Positions 47,088 through 56,200 of a stretch of 64,000 nucleotides of DNA are shown here, piece by piece; position 1 is the stretch's first letter, and each line of letters opens with the position of its first letter. This DNA comes from Actinopolymorpha rutila (GTDB lineage: Bacteria; Actinomycetota; Actinomycetes; Propionibacteriales; Actinopolymorphaceae): contig NZ_JACBZH010000001.1 in assembly GCF_013407855.1 (NCBI RefSeq), positions 2,852,001-2,916,000 on the forward strand, written 5' to 3'. The notes under the pieces are model-generated. The model worked only from the letters and a program-made list of their open reading frames with translations. It made no database searches and had not been told where the DNA came from. The translations under genes and the position numbers were made by a program.

Positions 47088-47789
47088 ATGGGCGCACGTG
47101 GACGGGTGTCACTGGGTGGGCGCGGTGGAAACATCGCGCTGCCCAGGCGGCAGAACCTCGCCGAGGGCGTCTACGAAGCGCTCAAGGAAATGATCATGGA
47201 CGGCGTCTTCAGCCAGGGCGCCCGGATCAACATCGACGAGGCGGCACGGGCCCTGGAGGTCTCCCAGTCGCCGGTGCGAGAGGCGCTGGTCCGGCTGGAG
47301 TCGGAGGGGCTGGTCCTCAAGGAGCCCTTTCGGGGCTACTCGACCGCACCCCTGCTCAGCAAGGCGGAGTTCGAGGACCTCTTCGAGTTCCGGTTCGTGG
47401 TGGAACCCTGGGCGGCCACCCGCGCCGCCGCCGCGATCGACGACGACAAGGCCGCACTCCTTACCAAGGAGCTGGCCTCGATTCCCACCGCACCCAAGGG
47501 AACGTCCTACCAGGACTACCAGCGGATGGCGGCGCACGACCATCGGCTGCACGACCTCGTCCTGCAGCTCGGCGGCAACGTCCGGATGCGAACTGCGTTC
47601 GCCCGGACGCACTGCCACCTGCACATTCTTCGGCTCAACTACCAGAACACCATGGGTACTGCCGCACTTCGCGAGCACCACAGAATCGTCGACGCAATCG
47701 CCAACGGTGATCCCACCGCCGCGGACAAGGCGATGCGGGCACATCTGGAGGCATCTCGCTCCAGGCTGTTGCCGGTCTACGACTCGTGA
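47088..47789 (+). CDS. GntR family regulator (FadR/FCD subgroup)
   Basis: This 233-residue protein has an N-terminal winged helix (about 20-88; SQSPVREALVRLESEGLV) and a C-terminal all-helical FCD ligand-binding domain (about 95-230; the Asp/His metal pocket includes MAAHDHRLHDLVL near 155-167 and LREHHRIVDAIANGDP near 198-213). It probably controls the transporter genes that follow and binds a sugar acid or other breakdown product. The start codon has a weak ribosome site; the first 20 residues are Gly/Arg-rich. Confidence 0.87.
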   Translation: MGARGRVSLGGRGGNIALPRRQNLAEGVYEALKEMIMDGVFSQGARINIDEAARALEVSQSPVREALVRLESEGLVLKEPFRGYSTAPLLSKAEFEDLFEFRFVVEPWAATRAAAAIDDDKAALLTKELASIPTAPKGTSYQDYQRMAAHDHRLHDLVLQLGGNVRMRTAFARTHCHLHILRLNYQNTMGTAALREHHRIVDAIANGDPTAADKAMRAHLEASRSRLLPVYDS

Positions 47790-47793
47790 GGCG

Positions 47794-47808
47794 GGAAAGC
47801 GCTTTTCA
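47794..47808. promoter_or_regulatory. LacI-type palindrome between gntR and binding-protein gene
   Basis: AAAGCGCTTT (47796-47805) is a perfect palindrome with GG and CA flanks, like LacI-family operators that centre on CG. No LacI gene lies in the window. It sits 16 bases before the start codon of the binding-protein gene. Confidence 0.45.
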
Positions 47809-47823
47809 AGAAATGAGGTAACG

Positions 47824-49635
47824 ATGGTGGAAAGTCCCGGACAGACACCCGCCGACGGCGCCGGCGCGACTATCTCGCGAAGAAAGCTTCTTGGTGCCGC
47901 GGGTTTTCTCGGGGTCGCCGCCCTGCCGGGCGCCGGCGTGCTGGCGGGGTGTTCAGGTGGCACCAAGAGCTCAGGCTCCGGTTCTGGATCGGGGGCGGTC
48001 AAGGACTCGCTGGCGATCCCCGGCGGGCCGAAGACCACGCCTCGCGGCGACATCCTCTACCCGTCCGGCTACGTGGGGCCGCGTGCGGCCACGAAGGGGC
48101 CGGTTACCAAGGGCGGTAAGAAGGTCACCCTCAAGGTCGTGGTGCAGCAGAGTCCCGAGGCGGGGAACTGGACCAACAACGCGTTCACCAAGTGGTACGA
48201 GGAACAGACGCACGTCCACATCGACTGGCAGGTGGTGGCCAGCGGTGACGACACGATGACCAAGGTGAACGCGATGATCGCCTCGGGCGATCTCCCGGAC
48301 GCCTTCATGAGCATCCCGTTCACGCCCTCCCAGCTGTACGTGTATGGCCAGCAGGGCCTGTTCATCGACCAGAAGCAGATCCTCAAGACCTACTGCCCGG
48401 AGACGCAGCGGGTCTTCAAGGACTACCCCGAGACGGAGAAGTTGCTGACCGCTCCGGACGGCAACATCTACTCCTCGCCGTACGTCAACGACTGCTACCA
48501 CTGCAAGTACTCGCCGTCGGTCTGGCTGTACCGCCCCTGGCTGGACAAGCTCGGCCTGAAGGAGCCGGAGACGACCGACGACTTCGTCAAGGTGTTGCAG
48601 GCGTTCAAGACCCGCAACCCCAACGGCAAGGGCGACGTCATCCCCATGAGCGGGTCGTCCGGTGACCTGATGAGCGACTACTTCATGGGCTCGTTCCTGT
48701 ACAACCCCGGTGACCCGTGGCTGTTCCTGAACAACGGCAAGGTCGACATCGCGGTCAACAAGCCGGAGTGGCGGGAGGGCTGGCGATACATCCGCAGCCT
48801 GGTGAAACAGGGCCTGATCGACGAGCGGGCGTTCACCCAGACCTCCGAACAGTTGCAGCGGCAGGGCAACAAGTCCGGGCCACCCACGATGGGCGTCGTG
48901 CGGGGCTACTACTGGGCCAGCTTCATGAACATCAACGACGACGACCCGAAGGCGAGCTTCCGCGACTACCACTCGATGGCGCCGTTGCAGGGGCCCGGAG
49001 GCGTGCGGGTGTCGGCGTGGAACTACTACAACTGGCTGGGCGTCACCAACTTCGTCATCACCAAGAGCTGCAAGAACCCGGCCGTCGCGGCCATGTGGGC
49101 CGACTCGCAGAAGGAGCTCGGCAACATGCTGCGTGCCTACAGCGGCGTCGAGGGCAAGGACTGGCGGTACGCGAAGAAGGGCGAGAAGGGCATCGACGGC
49201 AACCAGGCGCTGTGGACGACGCAGGGCACCTGGCCGCCGCCGAACGGTCAGTGGTGGGCGCAGATGGGTGTCGACTACCGCTCCATGGACTTCCGCAACG
49301 GCGAGCTGGTCGATCCCAAGGCGCCGACCTTCGAGAAGCAGTTCTACGACGACACCAAGAACGCCTACTACCCGCACCGGGTGGACAAGAAGAAGCAGCT
49401 GCCGCCGCTGTCGCTCGACAACGACCAGGCCGCGGTGGTGGCGGACTCCAACGTGCCGATCACCAACAAGGTGAAGCAGATGGAGTCGCAGTTCTGCCTC
49501 GGCAAGTCCGACATCGATGACGACAAGCAGTGGAACGCCTACGTCGAGGAGATCAAGAAGATCGGCGTCGAGCGTTACCTACAGGCCTACCAGGACGCCT
49601 ACGACGCCTGGACCAAGGCGACTGAAGGCAAGTAA
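47824..49635 (+). CDS. extracellular solute-binding lipoprotein (carbohydrate ABC transporter)
   Basis: This 603-residue protein is exported by the Tat route (SRRKLLGAAGFLG) and lipidated at the Cys of the lipobox LAGC (about residue 42). A Ser/Gly linker precedes a large type-I periplasmic fold similar to LplA/YtcQ binding proteins for oligosaccharides. It is long for such proteins, and its pocket is rich in Trp/Tyr (WTTQGTWPPPNGQWW). It is followed by two permeases but no ATPase; a shared ATPase such as MsiK is expected elsewhere. A GAGG motif before the ATG at 47824 supports the start. Confidence 0.88.
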   Translation: MVESPGQTPADGAGATISRRKLLGAAGFLGVAALPGAGVLAGCSGGTKSSGSGSGSGAVKDSLAIPGGPKTTPRGDILYPSGYVGPRAATKGPVTKGGKKVTLKVVVQQSPEAGNWTNNAFTKWYEEQTHVHIDWQVVASGDDTMTKVNAMIASGDLPDAFMSIPFTPSQLYVYGQQGLFIDQKQILKTYCPETQRVFKDYPETEKLLTAPDGNIYSSPYVNDCYHCKYSPSVWLYRPWLDKLGLKEPETTDDFVKVLQAFKTRNPNGKGDVIPMSGSSGDLMSDYFMGSFLYNPGDPWLFLNNGKVDIAVNKPEWREGWRYIRSLVKQGLIDERAFTQTSEQLQRQGNKSGPPTMGVVRGYYWASFMNINDDDPKASFRDYHSMAPLQGPGGVRVSAWNYYNWLGVTNFVITKSCKNPAVAAMWADSQKELGNMLRAYSGVEGKDWRYAKKGEKGIDGNQALWTTQGTWPPPNGQWWAQMGVDYRSMDFRNGELVDPKAPTFEKQFYDDTKNAYYPHRVDKKKQLPPLSLDNDQAAVVADSNVPITNKVKQMESQFCLGKSDIDDDKQWNAYVEEIKKIGVERYLQAYQDAYDAWTKATEGK

Positions 49636-49641
49636 GGCGGA

Positions 49642-49669
49642 GGCGGGCCGGCGCGTGAACCGGCCCGCC
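49642..49669 (+). terminator. intercistronic hairpin after the binding-protein gene
   Basis: GGCGGGCCGG (49642-49651), an 8-base loop and its complement (49660-49669) form a strong stem. Placed between binding-protein and permease genes, such hairpins usually slow transcription or protect mRNA so that the binding protein is made in excess. Confidence 0.75.
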
Positions 49670-49701
49670 CTCCCTCCCTGGTCGAACGTGCGGAGGATGA
49701 A

Positions 49702-50607
49702 ATGTCAGACGTTGCGACACGCAAGATCGCCGAGACCCGGGGCGACCGGATCTTCGATGCCGTCAACGTGATCCTGCTGACGGCGTTCCTGCTCGCCGTC
49801 CTGTATCCGGTGATCTACGTCGTGTCCGCGTCGTTCTCCGACGCGAACCGGGTGGTGGCAGGCGACGTCATCCTGTGGCCGGTCAAAGCGACGCTCGAGG
49901 GCTACTACGCTCTGTGGGCCTATCACGCGATCGTCATCGGCTACCTCAACTCGGTGTTCTACTCAGTGGTCGGCACCGCCGTCAACCTGGTCCTGACAGT
50001 GCTGGCCGGCTACGCACTGTCGCGGAAGGATCTCTACGGCCGCAACTTCATCATGGCGGCGTTCGTGTTCACGATGCTGTTCGAGGGCGGCATCATCCCC
50101 ACCTACCTCGTGGTGCACGACACGGGGCTGCTGAACACCCGGTGGGCGCTGATCGTGCCGACAGCGTTGAGCGTCTTCAACGTCATCATCACCCGCACCT
50201 TCTTCCAGGTGACGATCCCGGACGAGCTGCTCGAGGCCGCACGGGTGGACGGCTGCGACGACTTCCGTTTCCTGTGGAAGATCGTGCTTCCGCTGTCCAA
50301 GCCCATCATCGCCGTCAACGTGCTGTTCTACGGTGTCGGCCACTGGAACGAGTTCTTCAACGCTCTGATCTACCTCACCGACGAGAAGCTGTTCCCCCTG
50401 CAGCTCGTCCTGCGCGAGGTGCTGATCCAGAACAAGGTCGACCCCCAGCTCGTGACGGAGGCCTCGGAGCTGCTGCGGCGCCAGGAGCTGCAGGAGCTGC
50501 TGAAGTACTCCCTGATCATGGTTGCGATCATCCCGCCGTTGATCGCCTATCCGTTCGTGCAGAAGCACTTCGTCAAGGGCGTGATGATCGGCTCGCTGAA
50601 GGGTTGA
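49702..50607 (+). CDS. carbohydrate ABC transporter permease (LplC type)
   Basis: This 301-residue protein has six membrane helices; the cytoplasmic EAA loop is EAARVDGCDDFRFLWKIVLP (about 175-195), which docks the ATPase. The N-terminus is cytoplasmic (RKIAETRGDRIFDAVNV). It matches the LplC/YtcP group of the CUT1 family. Its partner permease follows after 59 bases. Confidence 0.9.
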   Translation: MSDVATRKIAETRGDRIFDAVNVILLTAFLLAVLYPVIYVVSASFSDANRVVAGDVILWPVKATLEGYYALWAYHAIVIGYLNSVFYSVVGTAVNLVLTVLAGYALSRKDLYGRNFIMAAFVFTMLFEGGIIPTYLVVHDTGLLNTRWALIVPTALSVFNVIITRTFFQVTIPDELLEAARVDGCDDFRFLWKIVLPLSKPIIAVNVLFYGVGHWNEFFNALIYLTDEKLFPLQLVLREVLIQNKVDPQLVTEASELLRRQELQELLKYSLIMVAIIPPLIAYPFVQKHFVKGVMIGSLKG

Positions 50608-50666
50608 GGCCACGACGTACCCGACCGTCAGACCGGCACGACCTTGCAGGACCTGGAGGCTTTTCG

Positions 50667-51665
50667 ATGGCACAGACGCGGTTGAGCGACGACACCACCG
50701 CTGCAGGGGTGCCCGCCGTCACGCCGGCGGGGGATTCGGTCCCGGCGGCCCGCCCGGGATGGCGCCGGCGCCAGATCAGGCAGGGATGGCAGCTGTACGT
50801 CATGCTGGCGCTGCCGGTGCTCTACCTTGCGATCTACAAGTACGGGCCGATCTACGGCGTCCAGATCGCCTTCCGCGACTACAACCCGGTCGACGGCATC
50901 ACCGGGAGTCCGTGGGTGGGACTCGAGCAGTTCGTGCGGTTCGTCCACTCCTACCAGTTCGTCCCGATCATCAAGAACACGGTGGTCCTGCACGTCTACG
51001 AACTCGCCGCGATGGCTCCGCTGCCGATCGTGCTCGCGCTTGCTCTGAACTACGTCAGGACCCGGTGGTTCGCACGTGTGGTGCAGATGGTCACGTACGC
51101 GCCGCACTTCATCTCGACCGTGGTGATCGTCGGCATGATGCTGCTGCTGTTCGACCCCCGGGTCGGCGTCTTCAACCAGGCGCTCCAGTTCCTCCACCTG
51201 CCGACGGTCGACATTCTCGGCGGCGAGACGTGGTTCCGGCACATGTTCGTGGCATCGAGTGTCTGGCAGAACCTCGGGTTCGACGCGATCATCTACCTCG
51301 CGGCCCTCGCCGGCGTCGATCCCGAACTACACGAGGCCGCGATCGTCGACGGTGCCTCGAAGCTCAAGCGGATATGGCACATCGACCTCCCGAGCATCAC
51401 CCCGGTCTTCGTGATCCTGATGATCCTCAACGTGGGCAGCATCATGTCGATCGGGTTCGAGAAGGCCCTGCTGATGCAGAGTCCGCTCAACCTCGACATC
51501 TCACAGGTCATCAACACCTACGTCTACCAGGTGGGTCTGAAGTCTCCCGTTCCGCAGTACTCCTACGCCGCGGCGATCGGGCTCTTCCAGGGAGTCATCG
51601 GGCTGATCATGCTGGTCCTGGCGAACTGGGCGGCGCGCCGGTTCAGCCGTACGAGCCTCTGGTAG
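50667..51665 (+). CDS. carbohydrate ABC transporter permease (LplB type)
   Basis: This 332-residue partner permease has a 45-residue hydrophilic start, then six helices with the block KYGPIYGVQIAFRDYNPVDGI typical of LplB/YteP proteins. The EAA loop (HEAAIVDGASKLKRIWHIDLP, about 225-245) is intact. The ATG at 50667 follows a GGAGG site. With LplC and the lipoprotein it forms a CUT1 importer for an unknown oligosaccharide. Confidence 0.9.
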   Translation: MAQTRLSDDTTAAGVPAVTPAGDSVPAARPGWRRRQIRQGWQLYVMLALPVLYLAIYKYGPIYGVQIAFRDYNPVDGITGSPWVGLEQFVRFVHSYQFVPIIKNTVVLHVYELAAMAPLPIVLALALNYVRTRWFARVVQMVTYAPHFISTVVIVGMMLLLFDPRVGVFNQALQFLHLPTVDILGGETWFRHMFVASSVWQNLGFDAIIYLAALAGVDPELHEAAIVDGASKLKRIWHIDLPSITPVFVILMILNVGSIMSIGFEKALLMQSPLNLDISQVINTYVYQVGLKSPVPQYSYAAAIGLFQGVIGLIMLVLANWAARRFSRTSLW

Positions 51666-51817
51666 GCACCGCGCGGATGTCACGAGCATCCCGTCCCCGG
51701 CCGTAGGTCCCTTCGTCACGGACGTTGTGCCCTGGCCAGGGTGGCCACGAGCTGGTCACCCTGGTCGGAAGTCCGTGCTCCGGCGTGGAGGTGCGGCCCG
51801 CGGGGGAGAGGGATGCC

Positions 51818-53212
51818 ATGCGCTATCGCCGTACCTCGCCCCGGCTGCCGGACGAGGTGGCTGTCAACCCTCTCTTTGCACGACTGGGTGAGCGGCGGGT
51901 GCCGCGTTACTCGCTGGGCACCGACGAGATGCTGCCGGAGACGGCGTACCAGCTGATCCACGACGAGATCCTGCTGGACGGAAACGCACGGCAGAACCTC
52001 GCGACGTTCGTGACCACCTGGATGGAGCGGGAGGCCGGCGAACTCTACGCCGAGGCGGCGGACAAGAACATCGTCGACAAGGACGAGTACCCCCTCACCG
52101 CGGCGATCGAGAACCGCTGCGTCCACATCATCGCCAATCTCTGGCACGCCCCGGACAGCCACGCGGCGATGGGCACCTCGACGGTGGGGTCGTCGGAGGC
52201 GTGCATGCTGGGCGGGCTGGCGCTCAAACGCCGCTGGCAGCGGGCCCGGGCCGCCGAGGGCAAGCCGGCCGATCGGCCGAACATCGTGTTCAGCTCCGCG
52301 GTGCAGGTGGTGTGGGAGAAGTTCGCGAACTACTGGGAGGTGGAGCCGAGGTACGTACCGGTCACCGCCGACCGGCCGGCCCTCACCCCCGAGGGCGTGC
52401 TCGACGCGGTGGACGAGAACACCATCGGCGTGGTGGCCATCCTCGGGGTCACCTACACCGGGGCGTACGAGCCGGTGGCCGACATCGCCGCCGCGCTCGA
52501 CGACCTGCACGAACGCACCGGGCTCGACGTACCCGTGCACGTGGACGCCGCCTCCGGCGGTTTCGTGGCGCCGTTCCTGCATCCCACGCTGCGCTGGGAC
52601 TTCCGGCTCAACCGCGTGCACTCCATCAACGCCTCCGGCCACAAGTACGGCCTGGTCTACCCGGGAGTGGGCTGGGCGGTGTGGCGGACGAAGGAGTGCG
52701 TGCCGGAGGAGCTGGTGTTCAAGGTGGCCTACCTGGGCGGGGAGGAGAGCACCTTCAACCTGAACTTCTCCCGGCCCGGCGCGCAGGTGCTGCTGCAGTA
52801 CTACAACTTCCTGCGGCTGGGCCGGCGCGGTTTCACCCGGGTGCAGCAGGCCGCGTACGACGTCGCCGAGACCATCGCCCACGGCCTCGCCGCGATGAAG
52901 GCGTTCGAGGTGATGTATCCCGGCACCGACCTCCCGGTGGTCTGCTGGCGGCTGGCCGACGGACACACCGGGAACTGGGACCTGTACGACCTGTCCAACC
53001 GACTGCGCGCCCGCGGCTGGATGGTGCCGGCGTACCCGCTGCCGAAGAACCGCGAGGACGTGGTGGTGATGCGGATCGTGGTACGCAACGGCCTGTCGGG
53101 TGACCTCGCCCACCTGCTGCTGGAGGACATCGCCGACGCGCTGAAGTTCCTGGAGAGGCTGCGCGAGCGGCTGCCGACCGAGGGCCGTACGACGTCCTCC
53201 TTCCACCACTGA
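51818..53212 (+). CDS. gadB: glutamate decarboxylase
   Basis: This 464-residue PLP enzyme converts glutamate to GABA, using one cytoplasmic proton. Lys276 in NASGHKYGLVYPG binds PLP, the same position as in E. coli. Other blocks are MGTSTVGSSEACMLG, HVDAASGGFVAPF (Asp binding the PLP nitrogen), and LNFSRPG. The ATG at 51818 gives the usual length. The CtpI-like ATPase gene begins 9 bases downstream, so both are likely one operon. Confidence 0.92.
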   Translation: MRYRRTSPRLPDEVAVNPLFARLGERRVPRYSLGTDEMLPETAYQLIHDEILLDGNARQNLATFVTTWMEREAGELYAEAADKNIVDKDEYPLTAAIENRCVHIIANLWHAPDSHAAMGTSTVGSSEACMLGGLALKRRWQRARAAEGKPADRPNIVFSSAVQVVWEKFANYWEVEPRYVPVTADRPALTPEGVLDAVDENTIGVVAILGVTYTGAYEPVADIAAALDDLHERTGLDVPVHVDAASGGFVAPFLHPTLRWDFRLNRVHSINASGHKYGLVYPGVGWAVWRTKECVPEELVFKVAYLGGEESTFNLNFSRPGAQVLLQYYNFLRLGRRGFTRVQQAAYDVAETIAHGLAAMKAFEVMYPGTDLPVVCWRLADGHTGNWDLYDLSNRLRARGWMVPAYPLPKNREDVVVMRIVVRNGLSGDLAHLLLEDIADALKFLERLRERLPTEGRTTSSFHH

Positions 53213-53221
53213 GCGCGGCAG

Positions 53222-56200
53222 ATGTCCCTGCGTGTTCCGGGCCTGGGTGCCGGGCTGGTGTCCGCGGTGCCTCGCCGGGGCCGGACCGCCCGCCGGTGGT
53301 GGGTGGGCAACGGCCGGGCGCACGTCGAGGTACGCGGGGTCGACCGGCCGGGCAGCGGGCGCCTGGCCGAGGAGTTCGAGCACGCGGTGGTGGTGCTGCC
53401 GGGCGTCCACCGGGCGTGGGTGAACGGGGTGCTGGGCCGGGTCGTCGTGGAGTACGCCGAAGGCGACGTGCCCGACGTTCTGCCCGACGTTCTGCCCGAG
53501 GTCCTGAGCGAGGTCCTGACCGCCGTCGCGGCCGTGGAGCGGCGGCACGGGCTGGCCGGTGACCCCTTCCCGCCACGCCCGGACCACCCCGGTGACGTGG
53601 AGCCGCGCCGGCGGCAGCTGCTCGCGTTCGGCGCGGACGTCGCGGCGCTCGGCTTCAGCGTCGCCGGCCGGGCACTGCGGATCGCCCGGCTGCCGGCGGA
53701 GGTGCCGACCCTGGTCAGCCTGATCGACTCCACGCCGCGGCTGCGCCGGGAGTGGGAACGCCTCCTCGGCCGGGCCGCTGCCGACCTCACGCTGGCCGCC
53801 GGCAACGCGGTCGCGCAGGGCCTCGCGCAGGGACCGCTCGGGTTGCTCGTCGACGCCGCCCAGCGGCTGGCGCTGGCCGACGAGGCCGGGCGGCGCTGGC
53901 AGGTCTGGGCCGGTCGGGAGGCGGAGCTGAGCGCGGCCGACGACGGCCAGCGGACGACGCCGTTGTCGTTGCCGCCGCGGCCGGCGCCGCTGCCGCCGGG
54001 TCCGGTGGAACGGCTGGCCGACGTCGCCGGGCTGGCGTCGGTGGTGGGCGCAGGTGCGACCATGCTGGCCACCCGTGATCCGCGGCGGACCATCGCTCTG
54101 GTCGGTGCCGGGATTCCCAAGGCCGGGCAGGTCGCCCGGGAAGCGTTCGCGACCGGTGTCAACCGGGCGTTGGCAGCGCGGGGAACGCTGTGCCTGGACC
54201 CGGAGGCGCTGCGGCGGCTGGACCGGGTCGACACCGTGGTGCTGGACGCGGCCGTTTTGCGTACCGACGGGTTCGTCCTCGGGCCGCTGACGGTGTGCAC
54301 GCCGGCCCCGGCGGAACCCGCCGGACGCCCGAGGACCAACGGGCACGGCGGGAACGGGCACAGCGGGAACGGGCACCATCCCGACGGCACTGTGCCGGCG
54401 GTCGAGGCCCGGCTGCGGCTGCGCGCCGAGTCGCTCTTCGACCCGGCCCTGCCGCGAACCGTGCACCGGCAGGGCGAGTGGACGCTCGGGCCGCTGGCGG
54501 ACCTTGCTCACCGACTTGGTTCGGTTCCGGCGGCGGTACGCGCGGCGGCACGTCGGCTGGCCGGCCAGGGTGCGGTGGCGCTGGGGCTGGTGCGAGCGGG
54601 CGAGCTGGTCGCGGTGCTGGCAGCGGAGCCGGAGTTCGCGCCGCTGGCGGACGCCCTGGTGGCGGCGTCAGGCGGCGCGGGTGAGGTGATGATCGCCGGG
54701 CGGGGGAGCGGCGTGGCCGGCCGGCTCGGCGTCGAACGCGTGCTGCCGGCGGGGAACCGGCTGCCCGGCGCGGTCCGTGCGTTGCAGGCCGAGGGCCGGG
54801 TGGTGGCGCTGGTCGGAGCCGGGCCGGGTGCCGCGCTCGCGGCCGCCGACTGCGGCATCGGCGTACCGCTGCCCGGGCACCGGCCACCGTGGGGCGCCCA
54901 CCTGCTGAGCGGACCGGGTCTGTCGGACGCCTGCCTGCTGCTGGACGCGGCGACCGCGGCGAAAACGGTGTCCCGGCGCGGAGCTCTGCTGGCGGGGTAC
55001 GGCTCGGTCACCGGCGCCCTGCTCGCCGCGCTCGGCCCCGCGCGCGGTGCCACCGAACGCGCCCTGGTCGGCGTCAACGTCGCAGCTGCCGCGGGCTTCG
55101 TGTCCGGCACCTGGTCGGCCGCCGCGCTGGCCCGCCGGCCGGAGCCGGTACGCACCGATCGCAACCACTGGCACGCCCTGGACCCCTCGGCCGCACTGCG
55201 CCGGCTGCGCAGCACTCCGCGGGGGCTCACCGAGCACGAGGCGGCTGCCCGGCTTCCGGCCGCGTCGGCGGACGGCGACGAACACCCCGCGAACCTTCTC
55301 GGCGCCAGCCTGGAGGAGCTGGCGAACCCGCTCACCCCCACTCTTGCCGCCGGAGCCGGGGTCGCGGCGGTGAGCGGCTCGGTGTCCGACGCGGCGCTGA
55401 TCGGCGCGGTGATGGGCGTGAACGCGGTCATCGGCGGCATGCAGCGGGTGGGCACCGACCGGGCGGTCCGGCGGCTGGCCGACACCAGTGCGGCCCGGGT
55501 GCGGGTCCGGCGCGACGGCCAGGAGGTGGAGGTGCTCGCCGACCAACTGGTGCCCGGCGACGTGGTGGTACTGCGCGCCGGTGACGCCGTGCCCGCCGAT
55601 GCCCGCATCCTCACCGAGCGGGCGCTGGAGACCGACGAGTCCAGCCTCACCGGTGAGTCGCAGCTGGTCGCCAAGACGGCCGAGCCGTGCGCCGCCGCGG
55701 ATGTCGCCGACCGGTTCAGCATGGTGTACGACGGGACCGTGGTGGCCGCCGGGCGTACGTCCGCGGTCGTCGTCGCGACCGGCGCGGAGACCGAGGCGGG
55801 CCGGGGTACCCGCGCGATGGCGGCTCACCGTCCGGTCGGCGGGGGTGTCCAGGAACGCCTGAACCGCCTTGTGCGGTTGACCGTTCCGGTGTCGCTGGGG
55901 AGTGGCGCCGCGCTGGTCGGCGTGGGCCTGCTGCGCGGGCGCAGGCTTCGCGACACCCTCGGCACGGCGGTGAGCCTGGCTGTGGCGTCCGTACCGGAAG
56001 GGCTTCCGGTGGTGGCGACCGTGGCGCAGCTGGCGTCCGCGCGCCGGCTGTCCACCCGGAACGCGCTGGTCCGGCATCCCCCGACGGTGGAGACGCTCGG
56101 CCGGGTGACGACCCTGCTGATGGACAAGACGGGGACGCTCACCGAGGGGCGGATCCGGCTGCGGCGGGTCTCGGACGGCGTCGACGAGGAGTCCCTGGAC

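Noticed and set aside
51716..54511. 931-codon open frame on the minus strand
   Set aside because: Antisense to gadB and the ATPase gene, with low-complexity composition and no family match.
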